Origin: an uncultured Sulfurimonas sp.
GTDB lineage: Bacteria; Campylobacterota; Campylobacteria; Campylobacterales; Sulfurimonadaceae
Direction: 5' to 3'
DNA length: 12,657 nucleotides
Assembly: GCA_937914675.1 (NCBI GenBank)
Contig: CALDOC010000016.1
Span: forward strand, 1 to 12,657
Position numbers and translations under genes: made by a program. How positions within the stretch are numbered: the stretch's first letter is position 1; the number at the start of each line of letters is the position of its first letter. The notes under the pieces are model-generated. The model was not told the origin of the DNA and did not search any database. It saw only the letters and a program-made list of their open reading frames with translations. Positions 6,448 to 12,657 of this stretch are shown here, piece by piece.

Positions 6448-8442
6448 TTAAATGGTAACGCTTGACGCTTTAGTTATTTTTACCGCGCTGTGATTGTAGT
6501 CGGGTTCTAAAGACTCTTTGTCTAGTAAATCGTTCGTTACGTAATTTACGTCTCTATTCGTGATTGGAACAAAAATGTTTTTTCTTTTGATCGCGTCCGT
6601 AATTAACGCCTTTGTGGTAAAGCTGCCTCGCACCGAACTCACTATGATCTCATCGCCGTTTTTTACGTTTAATTCCTTCGCGTCGAGTGGATTTATTTCA
6701 CAAAAATTCAGCTCTTTATATTTTAAGAGCGTCGTCGATAGCGCTGTCTTCGTTCCAGTATGCCACTGATCGCGGGTTCTTCCAGTTAAAAGTATATATT
6801 TATACTCTAAGTTTGTTTTCTCGCTCAATAGTTTATTTTCTACAAAAAAGAGATTTCCTTTTTTATCGGGCGTTAGAAAATTTTTAACGTCTTGTCCCCA
6901 TATGAAAGGTATTAGGGAAATTTCATCGTATTTAGCTTTATGTATGTCCATGTAGTCGTTTAATTTTGTCATCTCTTGATACTCTTGGAAAATTTCCTTG
7001 GAACTTTTAAAATTAAACTCCTTCTTAAAGCCTAGTTCTTGAGCGATCAATTGAAAAATTTCCCAATCGAGTTTGCAATCTATGGAGGTGCGAGTAAGCT
7101 TTTCTTGTTTTGTTATGGTTCTATCCATATTGGTTTGCGTTCCCTCTTTTTCTCCCCAAGGCGCGGCGGGAAGCTTCATGTGCGCAAATTTTGAAGTTTC
7201 AGAGTTTTCATAAGCGTTTATTTCAACCACAAAAGGAATCTGTCGTATAAGTCGCTCAACCTTGTTTCTGTTTGGCAAATGATAAACGGGGTCGGTGTGA
7301 CAGATAATCAGTACGTCGAGTTTAGCCTCCATCATCTGAGTCGCGGTTAGGCCCGCTTGATTGTCTATCTTATCCGTTTTCCAAAATTTAGAGACTTTTT
7401 TTACGCTTTGTTCATCAAAGCCCAAGCCAACGGCGAGAACGGTTGAAAGCCCGCCAACCTCGCGTCCACCCATGGCGTTTGGTTGCCCAGTAAGACTCAA
7501 AGGTCCATTGCCGTCTTTAAAAATTTTACCCGTTAAAAGGTGTAAGTTTATCAGCGCCAAGTTTTTATCGACTCCTTGTACGGATTGGTTGAGCCCCATC
7601 GTCCATGCCGATATGACGTTTTGGCTATTGACAAAGAGTTCAAAAAACGTCTCAAACTCTTCGCTAGTTAAACCGGTGCGTTTTAAGAGTTTCGTCGTTG
7701 GCGCGCGCTTGAACTTGTTTTTTAGAAGTTCAAAATTGTTGACGCGATTGTCTACAAACTCTTTGTCGTACAACTCATCGTCTATCAATCTTTTGGATAT
7801 CAGATTGAACAAGTCTATGTCGCTTCCCACGTTAATCGCCAAATGCAAGTCGGCGACTTTTGTACTGTCCGTCGTTCGAGGATCTATCACAACCACTTTT
7901 AAACCATATTTTTTCGCTTTTTTAATCTGATTGTGCAAAACGACATGCGCTTCCGCCGTGTTCGCTCCGACAAGAATCAGTAAGTCGGCTTTAAAAATAT
8001 CATCCATTCTTAGCGGCACAAAATCGGCGCCTATGGATTTTTTATAAGCGACGACCGCGCTTGACATGCAGGTTCTGCTATTTGTGTCGACGTTGTTTGT
8101 TCCTATGAAACCTTTGCCGAGTTTATTGGCGATATAGTAATCTTCTGTTAAAAGTTGTCCAGATAGATAAAAGCCTATTTTTTGTTTTGGCGCTTCTTTT
8201 ATCTTTTGAGCTATCTCTTTAATGGACTCTTCCCATGAGCAGACTTTATACTCGTCATGAATCGTTTCTCTTTTGTGTGGTCTTAAAAGTCTTGTCGAGG
8301 ATTGAATGCTTATGAGTTCAGAGACTCCTTTGGAACATACGCTGCCTTCGTTTGTAGGGTACGTTATGTTTCCAATAAGCTTTTTCGTATCGTATTCAAG
8401 CCCACATCCCACGCCACAATATCCGCATACGGATCTAATCAT
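6448..8442 (-). CDS. nasA: Assimilatory nitrate reductase, catalytic subunit
   Basis: A molybdenum-bis-MGD enzyme that reduces nitrate to nitrite in the cytoplasm. The 664-residue sequence starts with the N-terminal [4Fe-4S] motif C6, C9, C13, C36. It continues with the molybdopterin oxidoreductase core, including SRTCMSSAV with C125 as the expected Mo ligand, SLTGQPNAMGGREVGG and LPAAPWGEKEGTQTN. It ends with the dinucleotide-binding domain, marked by LLTGRTRDQWHTGT at about 555. These motifs are those of the NarB/NasA group. There is no Tat signal, as expected for the assimilatory form and unlike periplasmic NapA. It is somewhat shorter than typical NarB (about 730) and lacks the extra C-terminal [2Fe-2S] domain of some NasA proteins. 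The start is supported by AAGGAG five bases upstream. It is divergent from nrtABD across 162 bases. The electron donor, nitrite reductase and cofactor genes are not in the window. Confidence 0.95.
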   Translation of the reverse strand: MIRSVCGYCGVGCGLEYDTKKLIGNITYPTNEGSVCSKGVSELISIQSSTRLLRPHKRETIHDEYKVCSWEESIKEIAQKIKEAPKQKIGFYLSGQLLTEDYYIANKLGKGFIGTNNVDTNSRTCMSSAVVAYKKSIGADFVPLRMDDIFKADLLILVGANTAEAHVVLHNQIKKAKKYGLKVVVIDPRTTDSTKVADLHLAINVGSDIDLFNLISKRLIDDELYDKEFVDNRVNNFELLKNKFKRAPTTKLLKRTGLTSEEFETFFELFVNSQNVISAWTMGLNQSVQGVDKNLALINLHLLTGKIFKDGNGPLSLTGQPNAMGGREVGGLSTVLAVGLGFDEQSVKKVSKFWKTDKIDNQAGLTATQMMEAKLDVLIICHTDPVYHLPNRNKVERLIRQIPFVVEINAYENSETSKFAHMKLPAAPWGEKEGTQTNMDRTITKQEKLTRTSIDCKLDWEIFQLIAQELGFKKEFNFKSSKEIFQEYQEMTKLNDYMDIHKAKYDEISLIPFIWGQDVKNFLTPDKKGNLFFVENKLLSEKTNLEYKYILLTGRTRDQWHTGTKTALSTTLLKYKELNFCEINPLDAKELNVKNGDEIIVSSVRGSFTTKALITDAIKRKNIFVPITNRDVNYVTNDLLDKESLEPDYNHSAVKITKASSVTI

Positions 8443-8470
8443 TTTAACTCCTTTTCTAACTGATAATTGA

Positions 8471-8499
8471 ATTGTAACATTTATTTAATGTAAAACTAA
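8471..8499 (-). promoter_or_regulatory. Candidate nasA promoter with inverted repeat in its spacer
   Basis: On the minus strand, TACAAT (8471-8476) can serve as the -10 box, 28 bases from the nasA ATG. A weak TTAGTT (8494-8499) lies 17 bases further upstream. Between them is the inverted repeat ACATT-TATTT-AATGT (8477-8491), with two more matching positions outside. A repeat placed between the -10 and -35 boxes is a typical position for a repressor operator. The regulator is not in the window. Confidence 0.4.
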
Positions 8500-8534
8500 G
8501 AAATAATTGTATAAATTTTATGCAGTAAACGGTA

Positions 8535-8562
8535 TTATTGCTACTCATTAAACTGATACAAT
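8535..8562 (+). promoter_or_regulatory. Candidate nrtA promoter
   Basis: TTATTG (8535-8540) and TACAAT (8557-8562) are separated by 16 bases, and TGA precedes the -10 box. Transcription would start near 8569, with a leader of about 36 bases before the nrtA ATG. It faces away from the nasA promoter, so one region could control both transcripts. Confidence 0.4.
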
Positions 8563-8604
8563 TCTGATGTAGCTAGAAAATAATGTAATTTTAAGGATGT
8601 TGAT

Positions 8605-9990
8605 ATGATTAAGAAAATTGTAGTTTTGAGTATGGGCTTGTCATTAGTCGCCACTTCATTGATGGCTGAGATAGAGAAAAAGAACTTGACGATAGGTTTT
8701 ATAGCGCTAACGGATTGCGCTCCGCTCGTCATCGCGCAAGAGAAAGGTTTTTTCAAGAAAAATGGACTCAACGTGCACGTCGTTAAAGAGGGCGGGGGAT
8801 GGCCGGGAATCCAACAAAAAGTAATCTCGGGAGAGTACGACTTCTCTCACGCCTTGGCGGGCATGCCAATAGCGGCGACTTTAGGCATCAATGGCAACGC
8901 GCACTTGCAGGCGGTTCTCTCATTAGACTTCAACGGCAACGGAATCACGTTTGGAAACGACATCATTGAGAAGATGAAAAAGTACGGAATGGACGAGACC
9001 AAACGTCCTTTGACTTCCGAGGCGCTCAAAAAGTACATAGACGCCAAACGCGCGGCTGAGAGAGACAACTACCAGCCACTCTCTTTTGGCATGGTGCACC
9101 CAGTATCCACGCACAACTACGAGTTGAGATACTGGATGGCGAGTTCTGGAATCGTTCCCGATCGCGACACCACCATCAAACCGTTTCCACCGCCGACAAT
9201 GCCCTCAAACCTAATCGCTGGAAACATTGAAGGGTACTGCGTTGGCGAGCCTTGGAACGAAAGAATCGTTTTAAAGAAAAAAGGTTCGACTCTCGTGACG
9301 AATTATGACATCTGGAACAACAACCCTGAAAAAGTCTTGCAAACGAGAGCCGACTTCATCACGAAATATCCCGAGACTACAAAAGCGGTTATGAAGTCCG
9401 TTTTGCAAGCGCAAATGTGGCTAGACGCTTCATGGGAAAACCGTAAAGAAGCGGCGAAAATCATGAGCAAGCCAAACTACGTTAAAGCGCCGGTCGAAGT
9501 TCTTGAGAAGTCAATGACGGGCACTTTTCAGTATTTGAAAGGTCAAAAATCAGAGGCGAATCCAATGTTCAACGTTTTCGCGAACTACTACGCGGCGTAT
9601 CCGTTCTACTCTCATGGAATGTGGTTCATCACTCAAATGTACAGATGGGGACAGATAGACCATGCCGTGGACATGAAAAAAGTGATAGAGTCCGTTTATA
9701 GACCCGACTTATTCGCTGAGGTGGCCAAAGAAGTCGGCTACGCGCTTCCTCCAAGTCCTTGGAAAAAAGATGGCGTTGACGAGTACAACATGTTTATGGA
9801 TGGAAAAGTTTACGATCCAAACAAGGCGGTGGAGTACGTCTTTAGCACGGGCATAGACGAGTCGACGGTGAGCGAAGCCGACCTAAAAGCGGCAAACGCT
9901 TGGGAGGGAAGTTTAAAAACCGAACAACCAAAATACGTCTGTCCTTATGGACCGGCGGGATGCGCAGACCCTAAATACGTCACAAAATAA
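8605..9990 (+). CDS. nrtA: Periplasmic nitrate-binding protein of an ABC transporter
   Basis: The 461-residue product matches the NrtA/CmpA solute-binding family in length and pattern. A Sec signal peptide (1-21, likely cut after LMA) is present without a lipobox Cys or twin Arg. The mature protein should therefore be soluble in the periplasm, unlike the lipid-anchored cyanobacterial NrtA. Family landmarks are LTDCAPLVIAQEKGFF (35-50), W66 in GGGWPG, H170 in STHNYELRYWMASSGI (a His and Trp at similar places contact nitrate in NrtA) and GYCVGEPWNER (210-220). Two Cys near the end (C446, C453) could form a disulfide. Two-fold codons end in C unusually often (AAC, TAC, GAC, TTC), which suggests selection for high expression. 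The start has AAGGA seven to eight bases upstream. It leads an operon with nrtB and nrtD. Bicarbonate or cyanate binding is a family alternative, but the nasA neighbour favours nitrate. Confidence 0.93.
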   Translation: MIKKIVVLSMGLSLVATSLMAEIEKKNLTIGFIALTDCAPLVIAQEKGFFKKNGLNVHVVKEGGGWPGIQQKVISGEYDFSHALAGMPIAATLGINGNAHLQAVLSLDFNGNGITFGNDIIEKMKKYGMDETKRPLTSEALKKYIDAKRAAERDNYQPLSFGMVHPVSTHNYELRYWMASSGIVPDRDTTIKPFPPPTMPSNLIAGNIEGYCVGEPWNERIVLKKKGSTLVTNYDIWNNNPEKVLQTRADFITKYPETTKAVMKSVLQAQMWLDASWENRKEAAKIMSKPNYVKAPVEVLEKSMTGTFQYLKGQKSEANPMFNVFANYYAAYPFYSHGMWFITQMYRWGQIDHAVDMKKVIESVYRPDLFAEVAKEVGYALPPSPWKKDGVDEYNMFMDGKVYDPNKAVEYVFSTGIDESTVSEADLKAANAWEGSLKTEQPKYVCPYGPAGCADPKYVTK

Positions 9991-9996
9991 CAAAGT

Positions 9997-10018
9997 CGCT
10001 CTGGGAAAACCTGGAGCG
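9997..10018 (+). terminator. Intercistronic hairpin 1 after nrtA
   Basis: CGCTCTGGG (9997-10005) pairs with CCTGGAGCG (10010-10018) around an AAAA loop: nine pairs, two of them G-U. The following sequence is only loosely T-rich (GTTTGTAGTTTT), so it may be a leaky terminator or a 3'-end stabiliser that keeps nrtA mRNA more abundant than nrtBD. This is common for binding-protein genes of ABC operons. Confidence 0.55.
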
Positions 10019-10029
10019 CAGTTTGTAGT

Positions 10030-10064
10030 TTTAAGCGCCAGTGAAAATCAAGAGGGCGTTTAAA
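10030..10064 (+). other. Intercistronic hairpin 2 before nrtB
   Basis: TTTAAGCGCC (10030-10039) pairs with GGCGTTTAAA (10055-10064): ten pairs with one G-U and a 15-base loop. It lies directly after hairpin 1 and 33 bases before the nrtB ATG, and no T-run follows. It may help processing or set the ratio of nrtA to nrtBD expression. Confidence 0.45.
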
Positions 10065-10097
10065 CGTGTAAACTAAAATAGGACAAGGATAAAAAAA

Positions 10098-10913
10098 ATG
10101 AACAAAGAGTTAGTGAAAAAAATATTTTTACCATTGATAGTATTTATTTTGATACTGCAAGTTTGGGTTGGCATAGCCTCGTTTGTCAAAGATTTTCCAA
10201 CTCCGGCGACTACTTACGTCGCGGCTTTTGGGGGAATAAATGTTGATGGAGACGAAATATCCGGCGTGTTGTCCGATCCGTTTTACGTCAACAATCAAGA
10301 TGACAAAGGTCTCTTTTGGCAGATTATCGAGTCGCTAAAAAGAGTGTTCGCCGGATTCGTTTTAGCGATAATAGTCGGCGTTCCCGTCGGTTTGCTAGTG
10401 GGCATGAGCAAAAACGCGCAATACGCCTTGAACCCATTTATTCAGATTTTTAAGCCCGTATCTCCGCTCGCGTGGTTGCCTCTGCTCTTGTTTATCTTTC
10501 AAGACATCAACATGACGGCGATTTCAACTATTTTCATAACGTCGATTTGGCCCATTATCATAAACACCGCGCTTGGCGTCAAAAGCGTCAACGAAGACTA
10601 CATGAACGTCGCCAAAGTGCTGAGATTTACGCCCTTGGAGAAGATTATTCAAATCATCTTGCCCGTTTCCGTTCCCTACATCTTTACGGGAATGAGACTC
10701 TCTTTGGGCATCGCGTGGTTGGTCATCGTGGCCGCTGAGATGTTGACGGGCGGCATCGGCATCGGATTTTGGATTTGGGACGAGTACAACAATCTAAACT
10801 ACGACAACATCATCATTGGAATCATCATCGTCGGTTTGATTGGCTTTATACTTGACGTATTGATGGGCAGGATCGCGGATTATTTTGATTACACAAAGAA
10901 AGGAAGAGCGTAA
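10098..10913 (+). CDS. nrtB: Nitrate ABC transporter permease
   Basis: A 271-residue inner-membrane permease of the NrtB/SsuC/TauC group (BPD_transp_1 fold). The N-terminal helix is at about 10-30. After a periplasmic segment of some 45 residues come helices at about 84-104, 123-137, 139-160, 200-218 and 236-254. The cytoplasmic coupling (EAA) loop is DYMNVAKVLRFTPLEKIIQIILPVSVP in positions 167-193. The VLRF variant, with Arg at the usual Gly, is characteristic of nitrate permeases. The stretch YIFTGMRLSLGIAWLVIVAAEM also follows the family closely. The start is preceded by AAGGAT. It would form the translocation channel with NrtD and receive nitrate from NrtA. Its stop overlaps the nrtD start by one base (TAATG), indicating translational coupling. 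Confidence 0.93.
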   Translation: MNKELVKKIFLPLIVFILILQVWVGIASFVKDFPTPATTYVAAFGGINVDGDEISGVLSDPFYVNNQDDKGLFWQIIESLKRVFAGFVLAIIVGVPVGLLVGMSKNAQYALNPFIQIFKPVSPLAWLPLLLFIFQDINMTAISTIFITSIWPIIINTALGVKSVNEDYMNVAKVLRFTPLEKIIQIILPVSVPYIFTGMRLSLGIAWLVIVAAEMLTGGIGIGFWIWDEYNNLNYDNIIIGIIIVGLIGFILDVLMGRIADYFDYTKKGRA

Positions 10914-11707
10914 TGAGTAAAAAATTTTTAAGCCTAGAAAAAGTTGAAAAAAGGTTTCCGATTTCAGCAAATGAGGATTACGTGGCGGTTACAGACGTCA
11001 ACTTGGAGATAAGAGAGAATGAAATCATCGCCATCATTGGTCATAGCGGTTGTGGCAAAAGCACGCTTTTAAACATGATTTCTGGTCTCGACGCGCAAAC
11101 GTCTGGCGCCATCGTCTTGGAAAACAAACACATAGACGGTCCTGGCCCCGATCGCGCCGTCGTTTTCCAAAACCACTCGCTTCTTCCATGGTTGAGCGTA
11201 TATCAAAACATCGAAATGGCGGTTAAAAAAGTCATGCCCGAGCTAAGCGCTTCAGAGTTGAGAGAGCGAGTGGAAAGATACGTAAGCATGGTAAATCTCG
11301 ACCACGCCAAAGACAAACTCCCCGATGAGATAAGCGGCGGGATGAAGCAACGCGTCGGAATCGCGAGAGCGTTGTCCATCACTCCCAAGGTGTTGCTCAT
11401 GGACGAACCCTTTGGAGCGCTTGACAGTTTGACTCGCGCGAACCTGCAAGAGCATCTTATGAGGATTCAGCAAAAAGTGAAAAACACCGTCGTCATCATT
11501 ACGCATGATATAGATGAAGCGGTTTTGCTCAGCGACAGGGTAATCATGATGACCAATGGACCCGACGCGACCATTGGCGAGATTTTGGAAGTGAACTTGC
11601 AACGCCCGAGAAACAGAGTGGAGCTACAAAGCGACCCCGAGTACATACGATGTCGTGAAGCGATTTTAAGCTTCTTGTATGAAAAGTTCGCAAAAGACGA
11701 TGAATAA
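10913..11707 (+). CDS. nrtD: Nitrate ABC transporter ATP-binding protein
   Basis: A 264-residue ATPase with a complete set of ABC motifs: Walker A GHSGCGKST (43-51), Q-loop Q86 in VFQNHSLLPWLSVYQN, signature ISGGMKQRV (140-148, with Met where LSGGQ has Gln), Walker B VLLMDEP with E165, D-loop GALD, and switch H198 in ITHDIDEA. It belongs to the nitrate/sulfonate/taurine importer group. Cyanobacteria use two ATPases, NrtC (with an extra NrtA-like domain) and NrtD. Here only the single-domain form is present, so it presumably acts as a homodimer on two NrtB subunits. The ATG overlaps the nrtB stop. Some databases would call this gene nrtC. Confidence 0.92.
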   Translation: MSKKFLSLEKVEKRFPISANEDYVAVTDVNLEIRENEIIAIIGHSGCGKSTLLNMISGLDAQTSGAIVLENKHIDGPGPDRAVVFQNHSLLPWLSVYQNIEMAVKKVMPELSASELRERVERYVSMVNLDHAKDKLPDEISGGMKQRVGIARALSITPKVLLMDEPFGALDSLTRANLQEHLMRIQQKVKNTVVIITHDIDEAVLLSDRVIMMTNGPDATIGEILEVNLQRPRNRVELQSDPEYIRCREAILSFLYEKFAKDDE

Positions 11708-11716
11708 ATAAAACGA

Positions 11717-11764
11717 AATATACCTCTGCAAAGTCAAATCGAATGGATTTTGCAGAGGTATGTT
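11717..11764 (+). terminator. Long hairpin between nrtD and the porin gene
   Basis: Nineteen pairs with two G-U: the arms are 11717-11735 (core ATACCTCTGCAAAGTC) and 11746-11764, and the loop is 11736-11745. It starts 9 bases after the nrtD stop. The plus strand after it reads ATCTCAAAAAATT, without a T-run, so it is not a textbook intrinsic terminator. It could protect the nrtABD 3' end, reduce read-through into the porin gene, or be a processing site. On the minus strand a T-rich stretch follows, but no gene there needs a terminator. Confidence 0.6.
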
Positions 11765-11797
11765 ATCTCAAAAAATTAAATAAAATAGGAAACAAAA

Positions 11798-12657
11798 ATG
11801 AAGAAATTATTATTATCAATGGCGACTATACCATTAGTTATCGGTGGATTGAGCGTGAGCGTAAGCGCGGATGAGGGCGTTAATATATTTAACGACGTCA
11901 AAGTCAAAGGTCAGATTCGTCCTCGTTATGAAACCGCGGATGTTAAAGACAATGGAGTAGACGCTGGAAAAGCGTTTACTGCGAGAACTCACCTTGTCGT
12001 TTCGGCTGGATTACTGGGAGTGCAAAATTTAAGCGCCACGATTGGTCTTCAATCAGTCAACAACTTTGGTTCCGACAAATATAATAGCACTGATAACGGT
12101 GAACTAACATACGACGTCGTCAAAGACCCTCAGTTTGCCATGGTGTCAGAAGCGTCTATAGACTACAAGATTAACAAAACAGCCCTACACGCTGGTCGTT
12201 CTCAAGTAAATTTAGATAATCAAAGATTCATAGGAACTGTTGGTTGGAGACAAAACGAACGTTCATACGACACTGTTTACGCCGCTGACAACAGTATTGA
12301 AAACTTAAATATTTTAGTCGCCTGGGTTTATGGTTTACAAGGCGTTGGCGCAGGTGTTACAGCGGATACAAACACAGTGCTTTTAAATGTTAAATACAAG
12401 GTTATGGATGAGTTGAGCGTAACCGCATATGACTACATGATGGCTAGTAAATTTGATACAATGGGTATCGCTTTAACTGGAAATCTAAACGCGGCTGGAG
12501 CGAAACTAGACTATCGCGCGGAGTATGCCACTCAGAGTGATGCGACTATGGAGATTCATAGCGCTGCCGCCAAAGTCGACGCGACTTACATGAACTTAGA
12601 TTTAGGCGCCAATATTTCTGGAGTATTAGCCGGCGTCAACTATGAGGTTTTAAGTGG
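11798..12657 (+). CDS. Outer-membrane porin, alginate-export-like (5' part, runs off the window)
   Basis: Starts at an ATG with AGGA about 8 bases upstream and stays open for 286 codons to the window end. The signal peptide is MKKLLLSMATIPLVIGGLSV plus SVSA, with the expected cut after residue 24. The mature part shows alternating hydrophobic and polar strands typical of a beta barrel. It contains KGQIRPRYETADV and ARTHLVVSAGLLG near the start, and later the block HAGRSQVNLDNQRFIGTVGW followed by RQNERSYDTVYAA. That block is characteristic of the Alginate_exp-type porin family (PF13372). The family name does not mean it exports alginate, and many members are general or specific small-solute porins. 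It lies 90 bases after nrtD on the same strand, across a strong hairpin, so a role in nitrate entry through the outer membrane is plausible but inferred. Confidence 0.85.
   Translation, partial: MKKLLLSMATIPLVIGGLSVSVSADEGVNIFNDVKVKGQIRPRYETADVKDNGVDAGKAFTARTHLVVSAGLLGVQNLSATIGLQSVNNFGSDKYNSTDNGELTYDVVKDPQFAMVSEASIDYKINKTALHAGRSQVNLDNQRFIGTVGWRQNERSYDTVYAADNSIENLNILVAWVYGLQGVGAGVTADTNTVLLNVKYKVMDELSVTAYDYMMASKFDTMGIALTGNLNAAGAKLDYRAEYATQSDATMEIHSAAAKVDATYMNLDLGANISGVLAGVNYEVLS

Noticed and set aside
7361..7930. 189-codon plus-strand open frame inside nasA
   Set aside because: It lies fully antisense to the strongly supported nasA coding sequence, has unnatural composition and no ribosome binding site.
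8531..8542. Possible sigma54 promoter (GG...GC) upstream of nrtA
   Set aside because: The spacing between GG and GC is 7 bases, not the required 10.
11781..11786. TAAAAT as a -10 box for the porin
   Set aside because: It ends only 11 bases before the ATG and would leave no room for the ribosome binding site in the transcript.

Overview
The window looks like a chromosomal segment of a low-GC Campylobacterota (epsilonproteobacterial) organism of the Sulfurimonas/Sulfuricurvum/Arcobacter kind. This is inferred from AAGGA-type ribosome binding sites, AT-rich promoters with recognisable -10 boxes but poor -35 boxes, the density of EAL/GGDEF/PAS signalling proteins, and the protein style. No rRNA or tRNA is present to fix the taxonomy. 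There is no insertion sequence, CRISPR array or integrase.

Left part (1-3400, mostly minus strand): a signalling neighbourhood that is partly decayed. A REC-PAS-GGDEF-EAL response regulator (304-2317) is split into two reading frames exactly at a run of nine A. Just downstream of it lies a 72-codon remnant of a histidine kinase (83-301) in which the N-box region is joined directly to the last part of the ATPase domain. Upstream is a short stretch (2420-2527) that resembles a piece of a chemoreceptor signalling domain. Next comes an intact membrane protein with a PDC-like sensory domain and four membrane helices (2539-3399). The 3' end of an unidentified plus-strand gene enters at position 1.

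Middle part (3400-6400): single small genes. These are a thioredoxin-fold protein with a CWPC active site, a cupin, a two-helix membrane protein of unknown function, and an EAL phosphodiesterase with a C-terminal PDC-like domain related to the sensory domain of the 2539-3399 protein.

Right part (6448-12657): a nitrate-assimilation locus. The molybdenum/[4Fe-4S] assimilatory nitrate reductase nasA (minus strand) is divergent from nrtA-nrtB-nrtD (plus strand), which encode a periplasmic nitrate-binding protein, a permease and an ATPase. An outer-membrane porin resembling the alginate-export family follows and runs off the window end. The 162-bp region between nasA and nrtA holds two facing promoters and an inverted repeat. 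The nrtA-nrtB gap holds two consecutive hairpins, and the nrtD-porin gap holds a 19-bp hairpin. Together the genes would bring nitrate through the outer membrane (porin, inferred), capture it in the periplasm (NrtA), import it (NrtB/NrtD) and reduce it to nitrite (NasA). Nitrite reductase and the electron donor to NasA are not in the window.

No clearly new multi-gene system is visible. The points most worth a second look are the A9 frameshift in the c-di-GMP regulator together with loss of its likely kinase, the shared sensory domain in two neighbouring proteins, and the porin and RNA hairpins of the nitrate operon.
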